Positions 35,390-48,168 of a stretch of DNA of 64,000 bases are shown here, in pieces. Every line of letters starts with the position of its first letter. Positions within the stretch are counted from its first letter, which is position 1. A program made the position numbers and the translations under genes. Source of the DNA: Omphalotus guepiniiformis (Eukaryota; Basidiomycota; Agaricomycetes; Agaricales; Omphalotaceae). The stretch spans positions 992,001 to 1,056,000 of the forward strand of contig JAQOOI010000073.1 of the NCBI GenBank assembly GCA_028554645.1, written 5' to 3'. The notes under the pieces were generated by a model. It saw only the letters and a list, made by a program, of their open reading frames with translations, did not search any database and was not told the DNA's origin.

Positions 35390-36960
35390 TCATACATCTG
35401 ACAGTTCGTCGAAGGAGGAAACGGAAGAAGAATCTACCAAATCCCAGTGATTGCCCTCCCCCACATCGCTTTCCAAATGATGAGAACTCGAATGACTCCT
35501 TGAGGAAGAAATACTTGGAGAAGGACTTGGTGGAACAGGATCGTTATCAAGTCCACCCGGATACTCCTCCTCCCAGAGGTCTCGAGGATCGAAATGAATT
35601 GGACCCCCAGTTGCATCGTAGTATTCCGATTCGGAGTCATTGGCTGCATCTGCCAACCCGCTGACCGTCTGTCTGCGCTTGACGATGCGCATAAAATCTT
35701 CTATATCAGAATCGTCATCATCATGGCTGGCGTCTGTCGTCAGGAATATCTTGCGACCAGTATCATTGGTGGCATTGCTCGTATCTGCGATCATCCGCCG
35801 ACCGTGACTAATCTTTCGTTTTCCTTTCTCCAATGCGGCATGTATCATAGAGGACTCTAAATTTGAATCAACAGCCTCCTCATCAGAGGCTGAAGGTTCA
35901 GCTTCAGAGTCTGTCATCGTCGTTGGGACAGGCTGAACACGGATAGTCTCCATGCTAGACGTGCGTGGAATCCCGATGCCAACACCCCGCTCTTCCAAGC
36001 GCAGTAAGTCTTCACGTTCCCTCATATGGCGATTTAGTAACTCATCCCAGAGTGTCGTTGGTGCACCTTTCTGGAAGTATGATCGCATGGCCCAATCAGT
36101 CTCAAGAATAGCAAGACACGTTACATCCTTCCACTGATGCTCCATCTGGCTGTAGAATGAACGCCGCCTCGTGCCCTCATGCCCAAAGCGCCTGATATAA
36201 ACATCAGTATCGTCGATAAAAAGATTACACAAAAGAACTACATGCATTCTGGTGAAGAGTGCTATTGCACGGTCTTTGAGAGCGGTATCGAGGATATTCG
36301 CCTGGACACGATGGGTGTTCAGATTTGTGAACGCATATTCGAGGACAAGCTCGACAGCTTCTTTGGCGTATCCTTTCGCGCGGTACTCTTCTGATATGAT
36401 GAGGCCGATGGTGAGTTCTCCAATTGAGCCAGGTGGGTGAGGGGGGGCTTGTGAAGAGACTAAGTAAATAAATCCTAGGCGCGGATAAGAAAGAGGGCAA
36501 AAGGGAGTGGGCGTTGTTTCCGTATTCCATGGTGGTGGGATTACTGCATCCCTTGATACCTCTGTAGCTAGATATCACTCATTTGTTAGCGAATTATGCG
36601 TACGTTGTAGTCCAAGAACTTAGTGTCCCATAATGAAGACTCTGATTGGGGCGCAGTACCAGCGCTCTGAGATTCAAAGCGTACCCCAGTATTGGCAAAT
36701 GAGTCTAAATCAACATCAAATGGACTGTCCAAATCTTCATCTTCATAGTCTTCAGCCTTGGGAGGGGGAGAAGGTCTTCTGGTGATGACGCCAAAATACG
36801 CTGTCCGAAGAATAAAGGTCAAGAAATCCTCCGTTGGAAACGCTGCTTCGGTGGAAGAGAGTTGTAGTTCTTCATACAACAGAGATAGACTTTCCATGAA
36901 AATATCATGGCTTTCGAGACCAGGATATATCTCGACGTTGGTTGACTGCAGAATGGACAT
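35390..36960 (-). CDS. GNAT-family N-acetyltransferase with long acidic C-terminal extension
   Basis: Acetyl-CoA-dependent acetyltransferase. From ATG 36960 the first exon ('MSILQSTNVEIYPGLESHD') leads to 'RLGFIYLVSSQ' and 'SIGELTIGLIISEEYRAKGY' (the acetyl-CoA-binding R/QxxGxG/A region, here YRAKGYAKEA), then 'VELVLEYAFTNLNTHRVQA'. After a short intron with an apparent GC donor (36192-36245) it reads 'RFGHEGTRRRSFYSQMEHQW', 'DVTCLAILETDW', which closes the fold in the manner of RimJ/RimL-type enzymes. About 200 further residues are disordered and Ser/Asp/Glu-rich, unusual for the family and possibly regulatory. The substrate is unknown. The stop is at 35390. Confidence 0.75.
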
Positions 36961-37489
36961 GATGTTGGGAGGAAACGAAAGATGCTATACTCAGCGCTTA
37001 AGAGCACGCTCTCGACTGCATACCTTTAATATTTCTTTGATTAGTATCAATTAGAAGACAATAATCCACGAAAAGACTCGAGCGCTTGTCCACTAGTTTC
37101 CACGAACCGTTTTAATCCAGAAGCTTTATCTCGTGAGCTGTGCACCCACCAAAACCATCATACCATCATATCCCTGAATTGTTCTTCAAAAGCTATTCAT
37201 GTAGTAAGAAGAGAGAATGTTGATTTTCAGACGAGTAATGCCAGTACACAACATGATAAAAGTGTTGAATGCTGAACTTTTGATCGTATAAGACTTACCC
37301 GATAGTAGTAATCGTGGGAAATGCAACTTCCAAGCTGATTATACTGTACAACTCAGATATCAATTATTGTTCAATAAAATCGATTATACTTACTTTTTTC
37401 TTAGTTGCTAGTCATAAATTGTATCATTGATTTAGGTATCATATTTTGTGTAGCACAAAGTGGGTAATACGGAGGACAGAAGAATAGGA
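36961..37489. other. Spacer between GNAT and C2H2/RING genes
   Basis: About 530 bp, clearly A/T-rich from 37240 to 37440. It would hold the GNAT promoter and the 3' region of the zinc-finger gene. I see no gene in it. Confidence 0.4.
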
Positions 37490-38275
37490 TCACACTTCTG
37501 ATTCTGATACATAGATCCTCCGTAACTGGTCAAGTTCACCGGGCACGTCGCAGATAGGACACATCTGCGTGTATTTGTATGCAGCAGTGATACACGGAGC
37601 ACAGAACATATGCCCGCATAGAGTGGTGCAAATCGCATGATGATGGCGAGCGTGATTTTTCTCGCACATCGGGCAAGAAAATTGCTGTGCCAAATTCTCC
37701 TCGTCCTCCTCATCCTCACCATCTTCTTCATCGTCCTCAGTGTCCGACTCTGCTCTGTATTCAAAGGGCGGATCTTCGAGGTCTTCGATATCCTCGAAAT
37801 CGTAGCTATCATCGTCCTCCCACGCTAGATTATCATAGCACCCCTTGTGCTCGTCTTCTGGGAAGCCATTTGGGTAAAGGTCCGCCGCTTCATCATCTTC
37901 CCAACCGTCCTCGCGGGAATCGTAGTCATCATCTCCCTCATCGTCCGAGTCGCTGTCATCACATCCGTGGTAATAATTGATATGCACTTCTAGGCCACCA
38001 GCGGAGTGGAAGAGCTTGTCGCAAATACGGCAGTAGTGATGATGAGATGAGAGGGAATAGTGCTGGTGACGAAGGGTCAATAACTAGACGTCGAGCGTTG
38101 AACAAAACAGACTTACGTTACGCAAGACGTGCATATTGAGGAAGCGTTGGGCGCACACCGAGCACTTGGGATGGTCCAAGGAAGCATCAATGTGTTCAGC
38201 CCTAGCTCTCTTATCGACGAAATATTCGTCGCAAGTAGCACAATAGGACGCGTCAAGATAGTTAACGTCGGCCAT
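37490..38275 (-). CDS. C2H2 zinc-finger plus RING-finger protein, probable E3 ubiquitin ligase
   Basis: Two exons joined by an intron near 38070-38115 encode about 245 residues. The N-terminus has paired C2H2-like motifs ('YCATCDEYFVDKRARAEHID', 'PKCSVCAQRFLN') and a classical C2H2 finger ('YCRICDKLFHSAGGLEVHIN', continuing YYH). A very acidic stretch of about 80 residues follows (runs of D and E). The C-terminus is a RING finger: 'FSCPMCEKNH', 'LCGHMFCAPCI', 'MCPICD', with the C-C-C-H-C-C-C-C ligand order. RING domains recruit E2 ubiquitin-conjugating enzymes, so a ubiquitin ligase is the likely role. The target is unknown. It diverges from the eL42 gene. Confidence 0.82.
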
Positions 38276-38812
38276 AGTGATGATTTGGTAGAAAAGTTCA
38301 AAGATGTTAAGAGTGGTTGTGGTGGTTCAAGTTCAAGTTAGGTTGGAGGAGTCGAGAGCTTGAGGACAGCCTTTTATCCATTTCTTCTGCCCACTTGTCT
38401 GAGATATTGCACCGGTGGTTACATCCCCGGACTGGCTCCTTTCTCGCTGAACCAAAGCCCCTGATTCACTCGTAGCATCGCCTTCACAGTATTCTTGACG
38501 AGGTTGCGGACGAACGAACATTGTCAAAACTAACCAATTGTTGAAGGAAAAAAGAGGAAGATCTTGAATTAAAGTTAGATTCCGAGCGCTGCATGAGATG
38601 AACGGCGATTGCCCAAGAGCCAAGAAGCCAAGGAAAGGTGTGGCTGTGTCGGAATAGGGGTAAAAGTCTTATGAGATGCCGGATCGGCATAAGTGTCGGA
38701 GATTGAACCTTAGTCGAGTGACTGTACAGTGTCTCGAACGATCGGAGATTCCCGAATCATCAAGCTCGCAAGAAATCAGGACCAGCCCTTCGTCGACGTC
38801 CCCGCCAGAAAA
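38276..38812. promoter_or_regulatory. Divergent promoter region, C2H2/RING gene and eL42
   Basis: These 537 bp separate outward-facing start codons. The part nearest eL42 (38640-38812) must contain the ribosomal-protein promoter and 5' leader. I do not recognise a specific factor site. Confidence 0.4.
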
Positions 38813-39451
<639 letters not shown>

Positions 39452-40145
39452 TACGAAGTTGACGATCTTGACGTATAGTAATTGCATTATGTTGGCGACG
39501 CATTTATCGTTCTTTCTCCCTGTATGCTATTCATATGAGCAACATGACATGCACCACCCACTTTCTCAGCCAATAGACTTAGGACGGATATTGAGATAAA
39601 TTCTGACTTTGTACGCTACCGCCAGCGCATTGTATCAGTCATCTTTCTACTATCGCTTTCGAACGGCAGGCGACAGCACGAAGGAAGATGTTAAATTGCC
39701 AGGCTTCAACTCATGAGTGCAAAGGGTGTATTTGGCTCTCATCGCGCTTTTAGATGAGTCGTTTACTGCCCACGATGAACGGTAGCAGGATATCAAGATT
39801 TCAGAAGCCTTTACCGAACAGTGAGGCTCACCAATAGATTGATTCTGGTCAATAATTGTATTTTGCATATCGACCATTGCTACGTATGTGCTACGTATGT
39901 GCTATCTCCACCAAGCATCCATCATCTGCACTACTCCAAGTTCAGTACTAACTACTCGCAAGCAAAGATCTTCAGTTATATAGTAGGTACATAGATACAA
40001 ATTAGCCACAAGCCAATGTACGACGGGAGAGCTTGTTCAGATCAGCAACGAATATCCTACATCCAGACCAAATGTCAAAAAAAAATGAATAGATGATAAC
40101 GAATTCATGCTCTAGTAACTAATAGACAAAAGATAACAAAACACC
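39452..40145. other. Convergent spacer between eL42 and HMG-CoA reductase
   Basis: About 690 bp. It holds an 11-bp unit (GCTACGTATGT) repeated in tandem at about 39879-39900 and a 75-codon - strand ORF (39650-39877, true ATG) with no recognisable family, which I do not call as a gene. The rest is ordinary 3' flanking DNA. Confidence 0.4.
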
Positions 40146-43100
40146 TCACGGCTTCTCTAGTGTGTAAGGCGGTAGCGACCCTGTAGACGCGGAAGGTGTT
40201 AATGGTGTTATACCCAGGCTTTTCGAGATCTTGGAACCCAACTGGCCACCAGTCGCACTTCCCAATGGCCCAGGAGTAACTGGTCTCGAGCTAACAGGTG
40301 TATTTGCCTGAGATCGATTGTGCACCAAGTGCGCGCGAACGAGATGTCCTGCTGCAAGAGCGCTGAGCAGCGAAAGCTCACCGGCCATGACAGCGGCAGC
40401 AATCAGCCGTGCTAGACTCTGAGCATTCAACCCAGGATGTGTTGGGTGTGCACCCTTGAACCCAAGCATCTCGAGAACAGATTGCTGAGGAGCAAGAACG
40501 GTACCACCACCGACAGTACCCACTTCGATTGAAGGCATCGAAACGGTCATGAGGAGATCTTCGCCATTGTTAGTCCTAAGAAAAGGGAAGACGCATTTCA
40601 GCAAATATAAACGAATGATCAACTGGAAGACACTTACGGCTCCATCAACGTGATACAATTGGAGCTCTCAACATTCTGTGCCGGATCCTGACCAGTGGCC
40701 AAGAAGACAGCAGTTAAGATGTTGGCAGCATGAGCATTGAAACCACCAATTGATCCAGCCATCGCACTACCGACCAAGTTCTTCTTCGTGTTGAGATTGC
40801 AAAGAGCCTCGACAGTTGTCTTCAAAACGCTCTTCACAATCTTCCCAGGAATAACAGCCTCAGCAACAACACTCTTTCCACGCCCCTCAATCCAGTTAAT
40901 CGCAGCAGGCTTCTTGTCCGTGCAGTAATTACCCGATAAAGCAAGAGTGATCATATCAGGGAAATGTTTCTGCATGACTTCCAAAGCCTTCTCTGTACCC
41001 TTCGAGATCATGTTCATGCCCATAGCGTCACCGGTAGCGGTAGCAAAACGAACGAAGAGTGTTCGTCCCGCGAGAGCAGTTTTGAGACTACGAAGCTTGG
41101 CGAATCGGGAAGTAGACTCAAAGGCCTCTTTCATGATACCGTATCCTTCCTCGGAATCAATCCAAGCCTTAGCTTGAGCAGCGACCACAATTGAAGGGAA
41201 GTCGATAGCAGGTCCACGAGTCATGCCGTCCTGAGTCAAGACAGTCGTAACACCTCCACCAGCATTAAGGGCCTTGCAGCCACGAGACGTAGACGCGACG
41301 AGAGTACCCTCAGCAGTGGCCATAGGAATAGGGAAGAGGTGTCCATCAATCTTTAAAGGACCGGCAATACCGAGAGGAAGAGGAATGTATCCTACAACGT
41401 TCTCGCAGCAAGCACCCATGACACGGGAGTAGTCGTAGTGGGACATGGGTACATCCGAAGCTTCGAGCGTCTTGGTTACAGAAGCACGAGCTACAAAACG
41501 CGGAACGATCAGTTTTCATGAAAACGTAGCTCCAAGTTAATCGACTTACAGATCAATGCACGACGAATCCGTACAGCTCTCTCGAGCTCGTTGCTGCCGA
41601 GTACCTTCTCCAGATTGTATGCAGGGATCTTTCCATTTTGAGCCAACAGAATAACCTCCTCGTCATTTAAGAGCGACATCGAGACGCTCACGGGGCGAGG
41701 TCCATTATCAAAGACATTTATGCACTCCTCAAGCGAACGAACGGTCAGAGGTTCATCGTCACTATCGGAACTAGATGCAGGCTCTGAAGAGAGAGGGGAG
41801 GAGACAGTAAGACGGCGGGCCTTGAGGCGACGATCGACATCATCCAGGGTGAATGTGGCGGGTTTGCGTTCGACGACAGGTGGTTGTGGTACAACAATTG
41901 GAGCAGGCAGAGGTCGCGAGGGCACTTCAACCGGTTCAGAGTGTGCAGTTATGACAACCGGTGCATCTTGTGCCTCCTTAGTATCCGAACCGAAACGAAC
42001 ACCAGCAAACTTGGCGGAAGATCCCTTGCTGCTAAGCCCAGCAGCGATACCTTTCAGTAAGTACCCGTTCAAACTGATGCTAACAGCCAACACCATAACA
42101 ATCCACTTTGAAAGGAGCGGATCACCGACGAGACGAGTCCAGTTGGACATGAAGTTTTCCAACATGTCAGATGTAGTGTGGGGAGGTGTAGCAATTGAGG
42201 AAGGAGCAGCAGAGTCGATGATACTCTGAGGAGGAATAACGCGGACGCGGAGAGGCGGGTTGATCTTGACGAGAAGACTCTCTTCAGCCTCTTCAGAACT
42301 GTCGACCTGTTCCGTCGCAGCCAGAGCCTCTAGCGCATGCCTAATAGCGGGAGAAGTAACATCGACCTTCTTGGTAGTGCTAAGAGCAGATTGAGTACTG
42401 AAATGCCGCTGGGGAGTCAAAGGCGTGATAAGATTGAGGATATGAAGAGTGAGGAAAGTCGCAATCTGCAAACGTGGATCAATTGCTGCAAAAGACACGC
42501 CTAGAGAAAAAGACATACCAACAGGAGCTTCAACCTTGCAACAGGGTTCTCCGGCTTCTCCTGTTTCTTTCCGCTTTGAGGGGAAAGACTGGATCCTTTC
42601 TCGCCCAATACCATTGAAGAGAGTTTACGACCTAAGCTAGGAGTGCTAGGTCGCGACTTGGGAGTGCGGGTACCCGTAGGAGACGAGACAATTGAAGAAG
42701 CTATTGCCCTAACATTTTGTATTCGGCGAACCTAGACAGCAAGCAGTGTCAGTGTCATTTAGTCCGCGGAGGCGTAATCGATGCCACGTGACATGATCAC
42801 CGCCTCGAAAAGGAGATACAGACACACCTCAATCATGATGCAAAGGATGGAGGACAAAAATGTGCACAGCAGAAGGCAGTCCATACCGAGAACCAGCGCA
42901 GCCAGCGCACACACCTCCCGAAGGCCACCGACCTTGCTGTAGGCACCGACGACGAGAACGGCAATTTCCAGGACATAATCACGGAGAATAGGTGTGTAGA
43001 CGTTAGTGAGCGCTTCCAAAATGATTTCGCCAGCAGGCTTGAGGAGTCCACCAGCGCTGGCACCTCCAACAGGGCTGGTGAGATGGGGATGACTGAAAAC

Positions 43101-44197
43101 AGCCCGGGCTAATCGCAGAGGTTTATCGAAACCAACAGTGCAAACAAGGAACGGAAGGGCTTCCGTCAGTGCCACCGGATCCATCGGAATATGGAACCAC
43201 ATCGCGATCGGCAGTGATAGAAGCAACGCGAGAACGGCAGACGAAAGAATGGCAGAAGGCAGCCAGAAGTTGGAGCCTAGGCGGCGTGAACGAGAGAATA
43301 ATAAGAAGAACGTTGTGTGCATGAGAATGTACCCGGCAAGGATCAGAAGGATATCAAGAGAATCTGCCTTCTGTGTGTAAAGAAAATTAGACTTTAGACA
43401 CGAGATTGAATGATATCATACAAACCTTGGTAAGATCCCAAAATCGTACGACCAGAGCCCTGGCGGCGTAAGCGACCCATTTTCCACTCTTCATGTCGCC
43501 AATAGGTTCCTCTTGTTTAACATCAATTTCAAAGCGTACACCAGATTCGTCGCCCGACGACTTTACCAAACTACTCAAAGAGTTGGTAAAATCTTCCTTC
43601 GCACCAGGGGTAAACGTTAGCGTCTCGAAAATAGACCGTGGGGTTATTAACTCGTCGGTAAAGCAAGGTGCCGTGGACTCCGCGAGAGTCTGGTTGGCAC
43701 CGGTGAAAGGTCGATAGCAAAGAGCAGTGTACGAGTTTCCAGATATCTTCAACGCGTCGGGCACGTCCCTAGCAACATTAAGCACGGAGTCGGTCAAGGA
43801 AGGTATGGTGAAGGTAATGGAATCAGGAACAGCCTGTTCAGGACGCAAACCATTAGAGCAGGAATTGTAATTACATGAATAAACCCACCTCCTTAGTCCT
43901 CTGAGCTGAATCAAGCGAGAACTCGATAGACTGCATTTCAACCGGAACCACCGAGTCATCGGAGCCATATTTAACGTGACGCCAAAAAGTATCCCTGACA
44001 TTCACCCATTCGTTGTGGCGGAGTAGGACATGAGATGGGCGCAAAGTCTCAGCATTAGATGGAGCAAGGAAAGCCGAGTGTTTGATAGCAGACAATATGT
44101 GGAAGTATGCAAGAGTTCCAACGACGGAGAAGAAAACAATGGTTTCGATGGGTGAGTACGCGGCGTGAATGACAAAAGGCTTGAGTAAAGCGCGCAT
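40146..44197 (-). CDS. HMG1: HMG-CoA reductase
   Basis: ER membrane enzyme that makes mevalonate from HMG-CoA with NADPH, the committed step for ergosterol and isoprenoids. ATG 44197 ('[13 protein letters not shown]') is chosen because the frame upstream only offers TTG. TM1 is near residues 16-40. A lumenal loop follows, then a sterol-sensing-domain-like bundle of membrane helices (about 42760-43380). A variable linker (about 41700-42500) leads to the catalytic domain: '[16 protein letters not shown]', '[17 protein letters not shown]' (catalytic Glu), '[13 protein letters not shown]', '[20 protein letters not shown]' (catalytic Lys), '[16 protein letters not shown]', '[13 protein letters not shown]'. 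These are unmistakable. The protein is about 1,150-1,200 residues, a normal fungal size. The short C-terminal tail is Ser/Thr/Pro-rich. Confidence 0.95.
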
Positions 44198-46919
44198 TTT
44201 GAGCGAAATGGACGCCTGCAACCAGCTATATTCTAGGCAACCAGTTTTATTATAACGCTGGTGAAGGCCAGGTAAGTTTAAACAGCTAAAGTAGTAGCTC
44301 CGAACGGAAACGAATGAAACTCACAAGTCGGTATAAAGAGATAAGTCTAAGTGGGAAGGGAGAAGGAGGACTAGAAAGACCTAGAGCTGGTCGTTCGAGA
44401 TAAAGAGACGAAAAGCCAGTTGAAGAGCGGCAACTGGGCAAAGGTGGTACGATGGGTCGCTTGTTATTGGAATCTCCCGACTTTTTATATTATTATATTA
44501 TTATTTTTTTGTCAACAATACCCGGTACTCCGTAAGTCCGGACCCCAGCCACCATCCCTCCAAATACCAGGGTATTCCCTTTGCTGACTCAGCTCATCCA
44601 AAACAGCTTTCTCTCCTTCTCCACATCCGATTCTCGTAACATGTGCTGCTGTTCTGTTCTCCAAGTTCGAGCATATTCTGTATGAATGATGCGAACTAGT
44701 GCTAGCTCTACACTCACGGTTTATTTTCGCAGTTCTGTTTGAACTAAGAACCACTCATATTGTTCGCTTTAGGTTGTTTCAGCCTTGTTGAATTGAATTG
44801 ACATCTATCGGTATTGTATGTATCCTTTTCCCTGTCTTACTTCTTTCTCTAATTCGTCGATCTCTTACGAACAATTTCATTGATTTCATTTGGCGACGCC
44901 GTATAATCGGGGAATGAGAACTTAGTTGGTTTGGTTCCTGACTGACCGTACGGTACGTTTGGCGAAATTCTTGCGGCGGTATCTCCTCTGATAATCATTA
45001 CTTGTTGACTTTGCAGAACTTTCTTCAGTTAACACCGCGGTAAATATGACGTGCTTAGCAAGTCAAGAGATGTATCTTGGACTACATAGGACTAGCTCGG
45101 TGTTCAATGTGGGGTTCAAGCGGGGTTCAAGTCGTTCCACACAAGGCTCCGGTAAGAATATGTTTGTCTCGTATTAATTACACATAACAGTATTCAAAGG
45201 GCAGAAAACAACTGAAAACCACCTCATCTATCTAGCGGATCCAATGATTGGCTAAGCCTCGTATCCGCAAGTTGTACAGCACCTTCGCCGCTTCTGCGGC
45301 CGCCAACGACCACTGAGCATAGACGAGTAGATGTTCGAGTGTACGTTTATGTGCCATGCCCCGGTCTGATTACTTAAAGCTACGGATTGCAATCAAGGAA
45401 ATTTCCATCTCATCTCTCATTTCGAAAACGCATTCTTGTTGTCCATGTCTTATGATATCCCGCCTAGGGCTTGTACGTTTTCCATCCCCTCAAATTCATT
45501 TTGGGGGGTGTTTTGTACTGGTTTAGTATTTTCTCGAATTAGGGGAGCTGAAGCCCCGAGCCTTCGAGGCTCGACACCTATTTATTTTATTATTGGGATC
45601 CGAACAAAACATTCGGTCTGCGACACACCGTATGACAATCTGAAGGATCGATGAGCTCATCATCACCTGTGTCGCCGGCGGTTGACTTTGGGACCTTGTG
45701 TGGACTTGAAACCCTTTGCTTTGGTAGATAAAGTTTCAGATATCTAGAACGAATCCTGGAGCATTTTGAAGTCGCCGCTTGACCATCAGTCTAAGTTAGT
45801 CCCCTGTTCTGTCATATGCCTCGAGCCCTCTGTGCCGCTCTCACTATAACAAGCCGGTGTATTTTGGATATCGCATTAGAAGCAGAATGTCCATATGCAA
45901 GTGCGACTAGAATACTCGCCATTAATAAGTTAGTAACTACAGTCTGACTACTGGCACGAACGTCGAAAAGCGGTTCCGAGCTCTTCGCTGGGTTTCAATG
46001 CATTTCTCCTGCACGTTCGGAATAGCCTCCACCGTAGCAAGGTACGTGCCGCTCTGTTAGGTGTACAGCCAACATCATACCAATATACCATGATCATCAT
46101 AATTCGGATCCGCACATCTGAAACGGTGCTCCGTATCCGCGCAGTTGTCGTATCCATCGTATCCTCGAATAGTAATAAGTACGGTGAGCGGGTAATCAAA
46201 ACAATATTACAATATGTTTTGCACACTCTGTTCTACGTGGCGTCGATGGAGCAGTACATACTTGGGATGTTTCTGGATTCATCATTCTGACTGAGTTCGA
46301 GGGTGAAAATCAACGCCTGGAGAGTATCTGCTGATCTCTGATAGGAGTCAGACTGAAGCCTACTAAAGCCCAGACGAGGCAAAGGCTCAGTAACTTGAAT
46401 AATGAGCAGCGCCACACATGTAAGACCTTTCAACGACCTTTCAAACTAATCCGCCGGCGGCATATGTAAAGTTTATGTACATCCAGGACCCCAAAAACAA
46501 GGGGGTATAAAATACCACAAAAAACGAGATTTTTCGGAATGTTTTTCTGATCATCCTCGTTGGATCCAAATCAAGGTCATGGCCCATAAAATACAAATAA
46601 GCGGATGAACCGTCGTTGGCTTTACAGATACGCGGATCATATATGACGATAATAGATACACGAGGAGGGAAGCCCGCAAGAGAGTGAAGCAAGGTCTGAT
46701 AAGACTTCGATATGGTTGAAATACAAACACCATTGACGTGTGAGATACATACCTTCAGAAGTATTACATGCGAGCACATTGCACATAGAATTCAGTAGCT
46801 GTTGAATGAATAGCGCTGGTCAGTACTTGCCAAATGTATGAATTGGTCGGTATCATAACAATCGCATATAATTGAGTGCTCAGCGCTCAGCGCCAGGGAA
46901 GTGGCTCGCAACTGGATAC
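44198..46919. other. Long gene-poor interval
   Basis: 2.7 kb without a gene I can support. The first 300 bp should hold the HMG-CoA reductase promoter. Open frames at 44512-44754, 45436-45654, 45948-46226 and 46441-46779 are short, have ordinary composition and match nothing I know. I see no terminal repeats or transposase. An A/T microsatellite lies at 44481-44511. Confidence 0.4.
44481..44511. repeat. A/T-rich simple repeat (TATTAT-type)
   Basis: A 31-bp run made of TAT/TTA units followed by seven T, about 285 bp upstream of the HMG-CoA reductase start. Poly(dA:dT) tracts in fungal promoters exclude nucleosomes, so it could open the promoter, but it may be a neutral microsatellite. Confidence 0.6.
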
Positions 46920-47621
46920 TTACACCTGGGGTAGAACTCCTCTGCGGGGAATTAATATAATCCTTCGAAGAACACAACTGTACTGAGAAGGATACAAGTA
47001 TGCGTCGGTTATGATTTCGTGCCTCCCCCCGAGGCCTGGACTCGAACTGAATGCATACACAGTTTCTTGTTTTGTGCTTCCACCCACAGACGGCTGATGG
47101 AAAGATGATGTATCATGTTGTTCATCAGAAGAGAGAAAAGAGAGTAAATTTAAAGATGCCGGAGAGTCGTAATAAATGGTTGTGATGATGGTTTTTGACC
47201 TAGCGTATAGTTCAGTGCCGCTGCGTCCGCATTTCCGGTCCGGTACCGGAACGCAAATGCAGAATACAGAAGAAGCCGTAAGCTTGGGAATAAAGCAAGG
47301 ACAAGCTTCGACACAGCCGTCGCCACGGTGCCTTCCGCTTTCTGACATTCCCTGCTGCGGTCTTGGCGGCGGACATCCGTTGAAATTTGCTTCCAGTGCC
47401 TGTCGGATTCCAGGTTGTGCGGTCAGGTCTTCAAGGATTTGCGGAGGATGCAGAAAAGGCTTTGAATAGATCCTCTCTCCAATTCCATCTCCATCCGCCA
47501 CGTAGCACCATATGTTCCTCATTTGCAGATCCTCAGCGATCTCAATATCCTTGATGGCTGCGTCTGCAGTGGTTAATCCGTCAGCAATCGGAAACGATAC
47601 AAGATTTTCAAAGATCGTCAT
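46920..47621 (-). CDS. Hypothetical Cys-containing protein, unrecognised
   Basis: A single open frame of 233 codons from a true ATG (47621). The N-terminus is acidic and helical ('TTADAAIKDIEIAEDLQM'); the middle is rich in Cys, Pro and Gly ('NGCPPPRPQQGMSESGRHRG', 'CVEACPCFIPK', 'CICVPVPDRKC'); the C-terminus is Ser-rich. I see no signal peptide or membrane helix. The length and the mix of residues make it more likely coding than chance, but I do not know a family. A second ATG about 60 bp upstream in another frame opens a 26-codon stretch that runs into this ORF, so a frameshifted longer gene is possible. Confidence 0.4.
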   Translation of the reverse strand: MTIFENLVSFPIADGLTTADAAIKDIEIAEDLQMRNIWCYVADGDGIGERIYSKPFLHPPQILEDLTAQPGIRQALEANFNGCPPPRPQQGMSESGRHRGDGCVEACPCFIPKLTASSVFCICVPVPDRKCGRSGTELYARSKTIITTIYYDSPASLNLLSFLSSDEQHDTSSFHQPSVGGSTKQETVYAFSSSPGLGGRHEIITDAYLYPSQYSCVLRRIILIPRRGVLPQV

Positions 47622-48168
47622 CTTTCTCAGCTGGCTTATCCGTCGCCCAAGAATTCAAGAGATCAGCATCTGCGACTAGCCGCTTCATCTTCCCTTTCTT
47701 CTATTGTGGTATAGTTTCTTGTCTGATCCTTATTTTCTCCACGCCTTGGTAGTCGATTGTATATGATGCCTGAGTTGACATCCTCTGCAATTGAACAGCG
47801 CTAGTGCGTGAAATGGTTCTGTGCATCGAAGCGTCCGACCTCTGTACCGCAGCGTTACGCGCCGCCTTCTTCTCTTCAATATTCTTCTCCTCCTTTTCAA
47901 ACCCCCGCCCTACCCTCTCAGTGCCATCCAGTTCAACGCCCAAAAATACATGCGTCTAATACCCGGCTGATTTATCAAGTCACCTTCAGCTCCATTCAGA
48001 TCCCAGTTCTGAGGTTTATCTGCAATGGCCCGAACGAGAACAAGAACATCCCGGTTCTCCTCCCGACTTGCCCGACCTCGCGGCTGGATTGGGTGTGCGG
48101 AGGTAACAATCGGAGAGCGATCTTGATAGAATAAGTTGGCTAATCAGATGTTGAGGAGGGAGTTGGAA
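47622..48168. other. Spacer left of the duplicated kinase-like copy
   Basis: No supported gene. The open frames here begin with non-ATG codons and look like chance. Similarity to the kinase-like gene starts abruptly at about 48169. Confidence 0.4.

Noticed and set aside
39650..39877. 75-codon minus-strand ORF after eL42
   Set aside because: It has a true ATG, but no family, no splice support and lies in the 3' flanks of two genes; chance is likelier.
45555..45575. Small inverted repeat GAGCC...GGCTC
   Set aside because: A 5-bp stem is expected by chance and has no neighbouring T-run or gene end.
44198..46919. Search for LTRs or terminal inverted repeats of a transposon
   Set aside because: I found no paired terminal repeats, target-site duplications, transposase or reverse transcriptase motifs by eye.
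47030..47065. Possible tRNA B-box (GTTCGAGTCC) on the minus strand
   Set aside because: The flanking bases do not form the T-arm or acceptor stem, no A-box is found at the right distance, and it lies inside an ORF.
47701..47943. Minus-strand ORF of 80 codons with Lys/Glu-rich start
   Set aside because: It begins with TTG and has no in-frame ATG at its start, splice support or known family.
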